From positions 1 to 33,858 of the IMG/VR virus record IMGVR_UViG_3300049893_000662: 33,858 bases of DNA. The stretch is one strand, 5' to 3'. This stretch comes from a virus. Position 1 is the stretch's first letter. Each line of letters opens with the position of its first letter. Both the position numbers and the translations under genes were made by a program. Positions 16,501 through 26,453 of this stretch are shown piece after piece. The notes under the pieces were generated by a model. It had not been told where the DNA came from. It saw nothing but the letters and a program-made list of their open reading frames with translations, and searched no databases.

Positions 16501-18066
16501 TTAGGTTGCATAGTAGTTGGTACCAACAGGAACCACCAATCTATACTGCAATCCACTACCAGACACGATTCCAGCGAATTGTGAACCGGACATTACGATG
16601 TTATTTGCCGTAACAGTACCAGTTAATGTTGGACTTCCTGCGAATACATTTGCACCTGTACCAGTTTCATCCGTTAATGCTGCTGCCAAATTAGCACTGG
16701 ATGGTGTTGCTAAGAATGTGGCTACGTTGGCTCCCAATCCAGAAATACCAGTTGATACTGGAAGTCCTGTTGCATTTGTTAATGTAACGCTTGTTGGTGT
16801 ACCTAATATTGGTGTTACTAATGTTGGACTGGTACTCATTACTACGTTACCAGTACCCGTTATTGCATTTGATACTAATGTATCGTTTGCATCTGTAAAT
16901 ACAGCTTGGTTTGCACTTAAACCACTAATTGTAGCATTTGATGCTGTAAGATTTGTTCCAACTGATAATCCGTTGGTAATAGATACCGTGATACCATTAT
17001 CAGTAATTTGTGAATCGGAGATATGTTCTAATCCACCACCCTTTAATACTCTATTCTGGGTCAATAACGTTTCATTACCAACACTATTGAATGTTGGTGG
17101 ACCCATTACAACTACGGATGATGTTACACCACCCGCAGTATTTTGATGAACGAATATCCACTGGTCATTAATAGAATCAAAATATAGTGACCCACTACGA
17201 AGTGGGGATGAGCCCGAATCAATAACTTCAATACCACCAAGTCTTGTACCTGGTGTATTGGTATTCATCGTAATTACGTTTGTTCCGATATTTAATGTAC
17301 TTTGTGAAATATAGCTAATGGAGGACGAACCCAATACTGTTAGGTTTTGGTTGATAGTTAGTGACCCACCAATTGTACCATTTCCCGATGTTTGAATACT
17401 TGCCCCGCTGATGGCACCAGTTGCATTAATAATAGATGGAGCAATCGTTTGTCCTGCGATTGCTGCAACTGCTTGAGTAGAACTGCTATATACACCAGTT
17501 AACTTATTTTGAATACTATTATAGTCTACTTGTGTTGATGAAGAGTAAATACCTTGTAATAGTAGTGTACCGTTTGCTGTGATATTGGCTGCGGTAAGTG
17601 TACCCGTTAGAGTTGGTGATGCGGACATCACCACGTTACCAGTACCAGTGATTGCGTTGGATACTAGCCCATCACTTGCATTAGTAAAAACCGCTTGGTT
17701 TGCAGTCAAGTTAGATGCGGTGACTGTACCTGTTACTTCTAATGCACCAGTAACCGCTAGTTTACCACCAATTAACGCATTTGTTCCAGTTTGTAGTACT
17801 GAACCACTTAATATATTAGTTGCATTTACATTCGTTGGTGTTATCGTTTGGTTAGCAATCGCTGCGACTGCTTGTGTAGAGCTACTATAAACACCCGATA
17901 ACTTGTTGGTAATAGAATTATAATCTACTTGACCAGAACTAGATACGGTACCTGCGGGTAACGTGGTTGCGAGTTGTACCGAACTCGAAATAACCCCACC
18001 ACCTAATGCGGTTGTGGGAATACTTCCACTCTGTATTAAACTACCATATAAAAATGTTTGTGCCAT
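16501..18066 (-). CDS. Repetitive tail fibre protein (521 aa)
   Basis: The protein has SSS(A/T)Q repeats, two ITGTGNVVMS(A/T)SPTL segments, and a central module at about 16965-17345 (SSSISYISQSTLNIGTN through WIFVHQNTAGGV) nearly identical to one in the 778-residue fibre. The C-terminal GIVSGSGLQYRLVVPVG segment is shared with the 1278-residue fibre downstream. The head is MAQTFLYGSLIQSGSIPTTA. This mix of modules from two neighbours marks it as a recombinant or duplicated member of the array. It is likely a trimeric shaft with beta-structure; the receptor-binding part may be the variable segments. The ribosome site CGAGA is moderate. A terminator follows the gene. Confidence 0.88.
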   Translation of the reverse strand: MAQTFLYGSLIQSGSIPTTALGGGVISSSVQLATTLPAGTVSSSGQVDYNSITNKLSGVYSSSTQAVAAIANQTITPTNVNATNILSGSVLQTGTNALIGGKLAVTGALEVTGTVTASNLTANQAVFTNASDGLVSNAITGTGNVVMSASPTLTGTLTAANITANGTLLLQGIYSSSTQVDYNSIQNKLTGVYSSSTQAVAAIAGQTIAPSIINATGAISGASIQTSGNGTIGGSLTINQNLTVLGSSSISYISQSTLNIGTNVITMNTNTPGTRLGGIEVIDSGSSPLRSGSLYFDSINDQWIFVHQNTAGGVTSSVVVMGPPTFNSVGNETLLTQNRVLKGGGLEHISDSQITDNGITVSITNGLSVGTNLTASNATISGLSANQAVFTDANDTLVSNAITGTGNVVMSTSPTLVTPILGTPTSVTLTNATGLPVSTGISGLGANVATFLATPSSANLAAALTDETGTGANVFAGSPTLTGTVTANNIVMSGSQFAGIVSGSGLQYRLVVPVGTNYYAT

Positions 18067-18098
18067 ATCTAGTTCTCGTTACAATATTAAAATATGTG

Positions 18099-18335
18099 TT
18101 ATTGGGATACCCAAGTATTTGTCCACACTCCATCTTCTCGTTGTACATATGGTCCATACACAGGTGGTGGTGTATGTATAAATAGATTGTATCCGTATTG
18201 ACCGAGTGTTTCGTTGGTTGGTATTTCCTCAACAGGACAATCTGGAAACAATAGTAAAAAATTACTATATGTCAGTGGGTGATTAATTGCTTGATTGTTT
18301 TCTATTTTGATTACAAAAATATTATCATGGTCCAT
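18099..18335 (-). CDS. Small phage protein, possible fibre accessory (78 aa)
   Basis: The protein begins MDHDNIFVIKIENNQAINHP and continues NFLLLFPDCP, then ends with GPYVQREDGVWTNTWVSQ. A short N-terminal strand, a Pro-rich centre (TPPPVYGP) and a C-terminal Trp motif recall small tail-region or fibre-assembly-type proteins of T4-like phages, but I cannot name a family. A GAGGG ribosome site supports the start at 18335. The gene follows the glycine-rich adhesin by 20 bases and precedes the 521-residue fibre by 32 bases, as expected for a fibre helper. Role inferred from position. Confidence 0.75.
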   Translation of the reverse strand: MDHDNIFVIKIENNQAINHPLTYSNFLLLFPDCPVEEIPTNETLGQYGYNLFIHTPPPVYGPYVQREDGVWTNTWVSQ

Positions 18336-18355
18336 ATTATGATACCCTCATTATG

Positions 18356-19279
18356 TTATACATTTCCTGCGTTCGACGGATAGCTTCGGCCATCACCCCA
18401 GATAATACGGACAGCACCACGACCTCCTGCACCAGAATAACCGTAAAAAATATTTCCCTCTGGGTCTGGGTAATTGAACCCTCTTTCTCCACCAGCCCCT
18501 CCGTACAGCCCACCATTGCCACCATCACCAGAAGCACTGCCGCCGCTAGTTCCACCAGAGCCACCACCACCTCCCGATCCACCCCCCAAGGCATTAGTCA
18601 CACCTCCGGTGCCAGTATTTCCAGTGCCGAGAAGTCCTATACCACCACCACCACCACCAGCAAAAATCTGACTATTATCTATTCGTCCAGAAAAAAAGTT
18701 TGGGTCTACACCGCCACCACCCCCACCACCAGCAGAACCTGCCGTGCCATTACCACCGTTTGATGGCGTTCCGTTGTTAAACCCAGTCCCACCGTTTCCA
18801 CCCATAGCTAGGTATCCACCAGCACCACCACCGCCGTCAGTCCATAGGTTGCCATATCCTCCACCAAAGATAACTGATCCAACACTTGGTTCACCGCTGT
18901 GTCCACCAACTCCTCGCACAAGAACTGTTGCAGACCGAGCAATAGTACTACTACCGCCCACACCACCAGCTATGTATGTATTAAGACCACCGGCTCCGGC
19001 AGTACCACCAGCGCCAACAACAACCGTTAAAGACTCGCCAGGCGTTACGGAAATATTGTTACTATACGAAAGACCACCGGCTGAATTTCCTATACTTGTA
19101 ACACCTCCACCGCTACCACCACCAACACAAACAACACATATACTGGTCACACCTGCGGGAACCGTAAATGTAAATGTTCCTGCGGTAGTGTATGCAATCT
19201 GCCCCGGTCCACCGACTCCTAACCCTCGTCCAAATCGTCGTGCACTTCCTGCACTAAATGTTCCCCAAAGCGGTGTCAT
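18356..19279 (-). CDS. Glycine-rich adhesin/receptor-binding protein (307 aa)
   Basis: After a short head (MTPLWGTFSAGSARRFGRG) comes a strand-rich start (YTTAGTFTFTVPAGVTSICV) and then glycine runs separated by short variable loops (GGGSGGG, GGGGGAGGY, GGGGGGGV, GGGGGGIG). This is the phage glycine-rich domain type in which polyglycine-II helices carry receptor-contacting loops, as in T-even gp38-like adhesins. There is no Gly-X-Y periodicity, so it is not collagen-like. The gene begins 3 bases after the stop of the 1353-residue fibre gene, implying coupled translation and probably assembly on that fibre. A tip-adhesin role is inferred from composition and adjacency. Confidence 0.82.
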   Translation of the reverse strand: MTPLWGTFSAGSARRFGRGLGVGGPGQIAYTTAGTFTFTVPAGVTSICVVCVGGGSGGGVTSIGNSAGGLSYSNNISVTPGESLTVVVGAGGTAGAGGLNTYIAGGVGGSSTIARSATVLVRGVGGHSGEPSVGSVIFGGGYGNLWTDGGGGAGGYLAMGGNGGTGFNNGTPSNGGNGTAGSAGGGGGGGVDPNFFSGRIDNSQIFAGGGGGGIGLLGTGNTGTGGVTNALGGGSGGGGGSGGTSGGSASGDGGNGGLYGGAGGERGFNYPDPEGNIFYGYSGAGGRGAVRIIWGDGRSYPSNAGNV

Positions 19280-19282
19280 AAA

Positions 19283-22200
19283 TTAGGTATACTTGGTAAT
19301 AGACCCAAGAACATGATATGACGCACTTGCCACTTTAATAATAGTAAATTGATGTGCATCTAAACTATTCGTATTTGCTGACCCACTGGTTCCACCTTGC
19401 CAACGTGGAGTGACCGATACACCATCAATTTGATATGCGGATGCGGAATATGCGGTAGCTCCATTAAATACCAATACGGTTGCGGTGATACTTTGACCAG
19501 GATACATCATACTATTTAATGTTGTTCCTGCATCACCACGGAAATTAGTAGTCCAATTTGCACCAGTACTTGCACTACGGAAGAAAATAGATCCACTAGT
19601 CAAGTCCACATTAAATGTTGCTGGTGGAGCGGAACCTGTTATATTGACCTTTTCAATAATCTGTTGCACCATCATCGTACCAGATACATGTAACGATGCA
19701 CTTGGTGGATTAATATTGATACCTACGTTTCCTGTAGCATTTACCGACCCTATAAATGACCCACTAAATGATCCCGATGCATTTGCCGTATTCAGTAATG
19801 CCTTAATAAGAATGTTGGATCCATTTGGTGGTGCGGTGACAAACGATGCGGTTTGTGCAGTGATGGTGTAATCCGTGATATTTGTATAAGCCATACCAGC
19901 GACATATACATCTACCGAAGTACTATTATATGATTGTGATAATATATAATTTTTAGTTGACCCATCACCAACAAATGTATAATTGTCGGTTTGTACTGCA
20001 ATTGGAATATTAGTTAGTCCCGAGCCATTACCCGTAAATGATCCTGTAAATGACCCCGTGAATGGGTCCGTTAAGGTCTTAAATTGTGCCGAGGACGAAA
20101 TAGTACCTGCTGCGGCACCGGCGGATGCCACATAGGATGCAGTCAGTGCAAACGATGCTGTTGTAGCAAATGATGAAGTGGTAATAGATCCACTAAATGA
20201 CCCTGTGTTAATTTGTAAAGAGCTGGTGACCCATCCTGGGTACTGTGCCGAACTTGATACAATTCCACCGGGAAGTAGTGCTGGTATTTGTGCTGCACCC
20301 GATACAACACCGTTTGTTGCGGCTATTGATCCTGTTATTCCTGATGTACCTTTAACTAGTAATGATCCCGTAATTGTTACATCACCAGCATCAGTTATTA
20401 TTAAATTATCTCTGTTATCTGCTTGATTTCGTGTACCGATTGTACTGTTTGCATTACTTGTTTTTAAACGAAGGTTATTTGATCCTAATGCTTGCATCGT
20501 CGCATTTGGATTGGTATATGTAAATGATAATGCGTTATTAGTTCCTGGGGCTATACCTATGTCACCACTACTGCGAAGTACAAAATTTGGTGCGCCATTA
20601 GACAGTTCGATATAGCCATAATAAGAAGCCGTAAGTGGTCCTTTGGTCAACATTATGGCTCTATGGTTACTGAATTGCGCCGTATCAATTACTAATGGTG
20701 CTGGTGGTGTACCTATGGATGCACTATATCCAAGTAATATTGACCCAGTATCAATTCTTATTGACCCTGTGCTTACATATTGACTTCCTGTTTGGTCACC
20801 AATAAATGATCCAGTAAATGAACCTGTGTTAATTTGTGTGGAACTAGATACCGTACCCGCCGGAAGTAGTGGTTGAATTTGTGCCGACGATGACACAATA
20901 CCAGAATTATAGTTGACTGATGACCATACCACTTGTGCGGATGAAGTGACCCATCCTGGATATTGTGCTGAACTGGATACAACTCCACCAGGTAATCCAG
21001 CAGAACTAATATTAGTTAGTTGACTACCATCACCTCTAAATGAACCAGTAATACTTGATGCAGATACAATTGATGCGGTGACCGATGTACCGACCGATAG
21101 ATTAGAACCAATTGTAACCAGTCCCGTACCCTTAACAGACAGTATATTTCCTGCTGCACTACCACTAGTAGTGATGTCAAGATAATTAGATGTTTGCGTT
21201 GAGTTACCTAAAATACCAACTACGGGTACTACGGACGATGTGGTATTTAATACTTGAAGTACATATGATGGTACTGGGCTACTTGTGTATCCATTATTTG
21301 ATATCTGTAAATACTTAGCATTGAATTGTAGTCTATCAAATGGTGCATCTGCTCCGTACTTACCACCCATAAATGATGCATTATTTCCAGTCGATGAGGT
21401 GATTTGAAAATATGCAGTATTAATACTATCTAACCACGCACCACCATTTGCCACAATACGCAATTCTGCGGTTTGACTATTTCCTTTTCCTTGTAAGACT
21501 AATCCAGAACCATCCGTACTGTTTATTACGGTTGGCGCTCCTAACCCAATCGTTGATGTTACAAATGATGCCGATGTTGCTGATGTATTTGTAAGTGCGT
21601 TAAACTGTGCGGAGCTGGAGATAACACCGCTTAACTTATTTGTAATTGAATTATAATCAATTTGACTGGATGCGGTCACCCATCCTGGATATTGTGCTGA
21701 CGACGATACCAGACCACCTGGGACACCAGCCAAACTACTATATGCTAATGATCCTGTAAACGATGATGCGGAAACATTACCTTGTACATGTAAAAATGCA
21801 GCAGGGCTGGTAGTTCCTATACCAACACCTGTTGCATTACTATATACAGTTTTTCCACCACTACCAAGTTTAATAGCACCTACTGTTGAATCTTGTACAC
21901 CATAGATACCAATTGTATTTGCTACGTTAACGTCATATAAGGCTGCATCATCACCACCTTGGAAATATTTTGCACCATTTGTAGTGACCGATAATACTGC
22001 ACCGTCAAATAATAGAGCTGATTCACCGTTAATTCCACCAGTACCAGTGGATGTTAGTACATAATTGTCTGTTGCGTTTGTGTATGTAGATACAACTTGT
22101 TGTGTAGAACTTGATATGGTACCCGCAGGTAATACTTTTACTACACCAGAACTAAAATGCGTTGATCCTGTATCTACTGTTATGGTTCCAGTACCGGTGA

Positions 22201-23344
22201 TAGTTCCACCTGTTAAACCACTACCAGCGGTAATTGATGTTACGGTTCCACCACCACCAGCAAGATTTGTTCCTACTCCTGCTGCAAGTCCTGTAACGTC
22301 CCAGTATCCACCACGATTTGGTGAATTTTTTTCAAAAATACGAACTCTATTTTGAAATACATCAATAACAACACTACCACTAATACTATTATTAGTTTGT
22401 GGTCGTGCCAATTCAAGTTGACCACCTTCATCGGCAATAGAATTATTTGATACTAAATTAACTGTTGCTTCAATATTACCCGATGCACTAACCGTTTGTA
22501 ATAGTGTATTGACATACGATGCGGTTGCTGCAAATGATGCGGAGGTGCCTGTCAACGCATTGAACTGAGCAGAACTAGATATTACACCACTAAGTTTGTT
22601 GGTAATTGAATTATAGTCAATTTGTGATGACGCCGTAACCCAACCAGGATATTGTGCAGATGAGGAGACTGTTCCACCAGGAAGTAACGGTTGGACTTGT
22701 GCGGAACTAGAAACTACACCAGATAATTTATTTTGAATGCTATTATAATCAATTTGCGATGATGCAGAGACTAGTGTTGGTGTTCCAATCAATCCACTAT
22801 ATGGGAATGTTCCTGTATGTGACCCAGTAAATGATCCTGTAAATGGATCTGTTAATGTTTTAAATTGTGTCGATGATGAAATTACACCAGCCAATCCACC
22901 AGCATTTGCAGCATATGATGCCGTTGTTGCGTAACTTGCGGATGCTAATATACCAAAAAAAGACCCACTGAATGAACCCGTCATATTCTGGGTAACATTC
23001 AATAAAGCCTTTACTAGAATATTTGATGATGCTGGTGGTGCGCTTATAAATGAAAGAGTCGCACCAGTTAATGTATAATCTTGTATATTGGTCTGTGAAA
23101 GACCAGCAAGTGATACAAATAAAGACGATACATCATAACTTTGGGATAATACGTAATTTTTGGTTGACCCATCACCAGTAAATGTATAGGTATCAATACT
23201 AACAGAACTACTCAGAACTGTTGCTGCTGGTAAGTTTGTTAATTGGCTACCGTCACCTTTAAAAAATGACGCAGTAACCGAACCCGATACATTTACACTC
23301 CCGCTAGATACCAGACCTTTGCGGGCAATAAATTCATTTGCCAT
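19283..23344 (-). CDS. Giant repetitive tail fibre (1353 aa), longest in the array
   Basis: The head MANEFIARKGLVSSGSV is shared with the 778-residue fibre. Repeats include GSFTGSF, SSSAQYPGWVT, DYNSI(T/Q)NKLSGV and TASFALTASYV. A domain of about 75 residues occurs twice, near the N-terminus (about 22990-23215: FTGDGSTKNYVLSQSYD, NILVKALLN) and near the C-terminus (about 19755-19995: FVGDGSTKNYILSQSYN, NILIKALLN). The C-terminal part (from about residue 1250) is less repetitive and may be the tip. The family is the marine/freshwater type of phage fibre with GDGSxLTN motifs. The gene has a good GAAGGG site and is preceded by a strong terminator for the gene upstream, so it probably has its own promoter in the 85-base gap, though I see no clear one. 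The Gly-rich adhesin follows immediately. Confidence 0.88.
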   Translation of the reverse strand: MANEFIARKGLVSSGSVNVSGSVTASFFKGDGSQLTNLPAATVLSSSVSIDTYTFTGDGSTKNYVLSQSYDVSSLFVSLAGLSQTNIQDYTLTGATLSFISAPPASSNILVKALLNVTQNMTGSFSGSFFGILASASYATTASYAANAGGLAGVISSSTQFKTLTDPFTGSFTGSHTGTFPYSGLIGTPTLVSASSQIDYNSIQNKLSGVVSSSAQVQPLLPGGTVSSSAQYPGWVTASSQIDYNSITNKLSGVISSSAQFNALTGTSASFAATASYVNTLLQTVSASGNIEATVNLVSNNSIADEGGQLELARPQTNNSISGSVVIDVFQNRVRIFEKNSPNRGGYWDVTGLAAGVGTNLAGGGGTVTSITAGSGLTGGTITGTGTITVDTGSTHFSSGVVKVLPAGTISSSTQQVVSTYTNATDNYVLTSTGTGGINGESALLFDGAVLSVTTNGAKYFQGGDDAALYDVNVANTIGIYGVQDSTVGAIKLGSGGKTVYSNATGVGIGTTSPAAFLHVQGNVSASSFTGSLAYSSLAGVPGGLVSSSAQYPGWVTASSQIDYNSITNKLSGVISSSAQFNALTNTSATSASFVTSTIGLGAPTVINSTDGSGLVLQGKGNSQTAELRIVANGGAWLDSINTAYFQITSSTGNNASFMGGKYGADAPFDRLQFNAKYLQISNNGYTSSPVPSYVLQVLNTTSSVVPVVGILGNSTQTSNYLDITTSGSAAGNILSVKGTGLVTIGSNLSVGTSVTASIVSASSITGSFRGDGSQLTNISSAGLPGGVVSSSAQYPGWVTSSAQVVWSSVNYNSGIVSSSAQIQPLLPAGTVSSSTQINTGSFTGSFIGDQTGSQYVSTGSIRIDTGSILLGYSASIGTPPAPLVIDTAQFSNHRAIMLTKGPLTASYYGYIELSNGAPNFVLRSSGDIGIAPGTNNALSFTYTNPNATMQALGSNNLRLKTSNANSTIGTRNQADNRDNLIITDAGDVTITGSLLVKGTSGITGSIAATNGVVSGAAQIPALLPGGIVSSSAQYPGWVTSSLQINTGSFSGSITTSSFATTASFALTASYVASAGAAAGTISSSAQFKTLTDPFTGSFTGSFTGNGSGLTNIPIAVQTDNYTFVGDGSTKNYILSQSYNSTSVDVYVAGMAYTNITDYTITAQTASFVTAPPNGSNILIKALLNTANASGSFSGSFIGSVNATGNVGININPPSASLHVSGTMMVQQIIEKVNITGSAPPATFNVDLTSGSIFFRSASTGANWTTNFRGDAGTTLNSMMYPGQSITATVLVFNGATAYSASAYQIDGVSVTPRWQGGTSGSANTNSLDAHQFTIIKVASASYHVLGSITKYT

Positions 23345-23375
23345 ATTATCCCTTCTTCACATTTCCAAAGGTTAT

Positions 23376-23408
23376 AAAAAAGGGGTGGGTAGGATTAGTA
23401 CCCACCCC
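23376..23408 (-). terminator. Strong rho-independent terminator after the 778-aa fibre gene
   Basis: A perfect 10-base GC-rich stem (ggggtgggta with tacccacccc, 7-base loop) is followed on the minus strand by six T residues at 23381-23376. It lies about 20 bases after the stop of the gene ending at 23430, and is the clearest terminator in the window. Confidence 0.92.
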
Positions 23409-23429
23409 CTATACTACTTACTTATGTTA

Positions 23430-25766
23430 TTATAATGCTCGAACCGCTGTCTTAACTGTCCATGTACCTGACACGTTGGTAAACTTCAATCGTGCAACAC
23501 CAGATACCACATCTACTACAAACGATGCTTGTGCAGTATTACCGATATCATTTGTTGATGTATCGGTATATTCTACTGTACTTGGACTCCATACAGACAT
23601 CACGGTACCTGCTCTGTAGTTAGTTCCGTCGTTGATAGTATAATCAAAATATCCTGCTGTGAACGAACCAGTTGCGACCGATGCCACTACTTGATTTGTT
23701 ACAGGACCAACGATACCCGTGACTGTACTACCAGAATATAATGTATTATTTAAATATGCCGATGTACTACCACTTAATACACCACTAACAGTAAGTTGTT
23801 GTGGGAAGGTAAAGTTTGATGCTGCGAACGTGGTGCCCGTGATACTTGCGAGTGCAATTTGACTTGATGCGGTGACCCAACCAGGATATTGTGCGGACGA
23901 TGATACTGTACCACCAGGTAATAATGGTTGAACTTGTGCAGATGATGAAACGACACCACTTAACTTATTTTGAATACTATTATAGTCTACTTGTGTTGAT
24001 GAAGAGTAAATACCTTGTAATAGTATTGTACCATTTGCAGTAATGTTTGCCGCAGTTAGTGTACCAGTTAATGTTGGTGACGCACTCATTACTACGTTAC
24101 CAGTACCCGTGATTGCGTTAGATACAAGTCCGTCACTTCCATTTGTAAATACTGCTTGGTTTGCAGTCAAGTTAGATGCGGTGACAGTACCAGTTACTTC
24201 TAATGCACCTGTAACTGCCAATTTACCACCAATCAATGCATGATTGCCTGTTTGTAATACAGAACTACTGAGAATACTAGTTGCGTTAACAGTAGTTGGT
24301 GCTATAGTTTGTCCTGCTATTGCAGCGACTGCTTGTGCAGAGGAAGAATACACTGCTGCCAAGGATGATGTAGTTGTTGCAGTAAATGCAGATGCGGTAA
24401 TAGTACTACCTGCAGACAATCCGTTAGTGATTGAGACAGTTATACCATTATCTGTAATTTGTGAATCTGTAATATGTTCAAGTCCTGCACCCTTCAATAT
24501 ACGATTCTGTGTGATAAGTGTTTCATTGCCAACACTATTGAATGTTGCAGGCCCCATCAAAAGTACAGATGACGTAACTCCACCTGCTGTATTTTGATGG
24601 ACGAATATCCACTGGTCATTAATAGAATCAAAATATAATGAACCGCTACGTAGTGGTGACGAACCCGAGTCAATAACTTCCAATCCACCAAATCTTGTAC
24701 CTGGTGTGTTGGTGTTAACTGTGATTACATTTGTTCCAATATTTAACGTACTTTGAGAAATGTAACTGATTGACGAAGAGCCAAGTACAGTTAAATTTTG
24801 ACTAATAAATAATGAACCCGTGATAATTTGGTTTGCAGTAAATACATTTGAACCAGTGGTTGCTAATGCACCAATACCTGTTGTATTTTGTACAACTATT
24901 TGTGATGAAGCTGTGACCCAACCAGGATATTGTGCCGAACTTGATACGGTACCACCTGGAAGTAATGGTGCAACTTGTGCTGAACTACTTACAACACCAC
25001 TGAGTTTGTTTTGAATACTGTTGTAATCAATTTGTGATGAAGCAGTGACCCATCCTGGATACTGAGCGGATGAAGAAACGGTACCACCTGGAAGTAGTGG
25101 TGCAACTTGTGCCGAACTGGATACAACACCACTTAACTTATTTTGTATTGAGTTATAATCAATTTGTGATGATGCGGATACCGTACCTGCTGGGGCGCTA
25201 ACGGTAACTGTTTGTCCCGTTGCATTAGTGGTGACACCATTACCACCATTAATGGTTAATGCTTGTGTTTTAAGGTTGATGGTACTTGTACCAGTACTAC
25301 CAGTTACATTAAGTACCGTTGCAATACCTGTTAATCCACTACCATCACCAGTGAATGAACCAGTGAATGAACCAGTAAATGGATCAGTTAATGTCTTAAA
25401 TTGTGTTGAGGAAGATACTGTACCTGTTGGGAGAAATGCTGTAACTTGCGCCGAACTTGATACCGTATTTGCTGGTAATAACGGTTGAACTTGTGCGGAT
25501 GAAGAAACAATGCCTGTATTATAATTTACTGATGACCATACAACCTGAGTTGATGATGATACAGTACCCGCAGGTAGTCCAGATGGACTTACATATGATG
25601 CAGTAGTTGCTGTTCCAATTGAGCCCGAAAATGAACCCGTAAAGGACGTTGCGATAACATTATATCCAGATGCATCTACTGTACCGCTAACTAGTAACGA
25701 ACCAGTGATTTTTGCTCCACCGGATTGAGCTATTATACCTCGTCTTGCTACAAATTCATTTGCCAT
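23430..25766 (-). CDS. Repetitive tail fibre protein (778 aa)
   Basis: The head MANEFVARRGIIAQSGG matches the 1353-residue fibre. The shaft is made of SSSAQ, YPGWVTASSQI and GSFTGSFTGDGSGLTGI repeats. A module at about 24415-24795 is nearly identical to one in the 521-residue fibre. The last about 95 residues (TGSFTAGYFDYTINDG, STNDIGNTAQASF, GTWTVKTAVRAL) align in pattern with the end of the 200-residue protein upstream, so both probably carry the same C-terminal beta-domain, a likely tip or receptor contact. GGAG site before the ATG; a strong terminator follows the stop. Function as a virion fibre is well supported by its repeats, but its exact place on the virion is unknown. Confidence 0.88.
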   Translation of the reverse strand: MANEFVARRGIIAQSGGAKITGSLLVSGTVDASGYNVIATSFTGSFSGSIGTATTASYVSPSGLPAGTVSSSTQVVWSSVNYNTGIVSSSAQVQPLLPANTVSSSAQVTAFLPTGTVSSSTQFKTLTDPFTGSFTGSFTGDGSGLTGIATVLNVTGSTGTSTINLKTQALTINGGNGVTTNATGQTVTVSAPAGTVSASSQIDYNSIQNKLSGVVSSSAQVAPLLPGGTVSSSAQYPGWVTASSQIDYNSIQNKLSGVVSSSAQVAPLLPGGTVSSSAQYPGWVTASSQIVVQNTTGIGALATTGSNVFTANQIITGSLFISQNLTVLGSSSISYISQSTLNIGTNVITVNTNTPGTRFGGLEVIDSGSSPLRSGSLYFDSINDQWIFVHQNTAGGVTSSVLLMGPATFNSVGNETLITQNRILKGAGLEHITDSQITDNGITVSITNGLSAGSTITASAFTATTTSSLAAVYSSSAQAVAAIAGQTIAPTTVNATSILSSSVLQTGNHALIGGKLAVTGALEVTGTVTASNLTANQAVFTNGSDGLVSNAITGTGNVVMSASPTLTGTLTAANITANGTILLQGIYSSSTQVDYNSIQNKLSGVVSSSAQVQPLLPGGTVSSSAQYPGWVTASSQIALASITGTTFAASNFTFPQQLTVSGVLSGSTSAYLNNTLYSGSTVTGIVGPVTNQVVASVATGSFTAGYFDYTINDGTNYRAGTVMSVWSPSTVEYTDTSTNDIGNTAQASFVVDVVSGVARLKFTNVSGTWTVKTAVRAL

Positions 25767-25818
25767 AGGGCATCTCCAAATGGTACTAAGTATCTAAAAT
25801 ATAAATAGTTAGTTACTA

Positions 25819-26421
25819 CTATAAAGTAGGAAATAATTTGAATAAACTCTGGACTGTCCACGGGTATGACCCACTTCCTAAACTCTCTACACGAAGCTTA
25901 ATATATCCCGTATCCTGCACTAATGAGAATCTGATATCAGATGTGTCTCCTACATCTGTACTGGATATGTCTGTTACGGTTGTGGTACTACCACTCCACC
26001 CTGCTAGTATCATACCAACACGTACTCCACCTTGTCTAGACGCAACGTACTCGACCGTGGCCGCGGAAAAACTACCAGTTGGAATAAATGGGTATACATA
26101 CTCCGTTGCACCAAATATTCCTGTGTTGACCGACCCAGTGAATGTAAGAGAAACATTACCCGCATTTAATTTAAATTCATCCGATTGTACACTATGCGGT
26201 GTAATCGTACTACCACTAATAAATCCTATTATTTGAGCGGAACTAGTCGGGACTCCACCTGGTATCTGTAAATCGTTTAGTAGTAGAATCGCAGAACCGG
26301 AACGGGTAAATAACTTACCGTCTGCGATATTGAGGGCTAGTTCACCAGGAAATAGCGCAGAAGCAGTAGGTACTGCTCCCGACTGACTACTAACTAGTGG
26401 TATAAAACGATTTGCTGCCAT
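25819..26421 (-). CDS. Short fibre/tip protein (200 aa)
   Basis: The N-terminal part has FPGELALNIADGKLFTRSGSA at about 23-43, a motif widespread at the heads of phage tail fibres. The C-terminal part (about 115-200: TGSFSAATVEYVASRQGG, TDISSTDVGDTSDIRF, YPWTVQSLFKLF) resembles the end of the 778-residue fibre encoded next. It is therefore a minimal fibre, with head and tip domain but hardly any shaft. It may be a separate short fibre or an adaptor for the longer paralogue. AGAGGTG site before the ATG. Confidence 0.85.
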   Translation of the reverse strand: MAANRFIPLVSSQSGAVPTASALFPGELALNIADGKLFTRSGSAILLLNDLQIPGGVPTSSAQIIGFISGSTITPHSVQSDEFKLNAGNVSLTFTGSVNTGIFGATEYVYPFIPTGSFSAATVEYVASRQGGVRVGMILAGWSGSTTTVTDISSTDVGDTSDIRFSLVQDTGYIKLRVESLGSGSYPWTVQSLFKLFPTL

Positions 26422-26453
26422 AACACCTCTTGTATTAAAACTTTATATAAATA

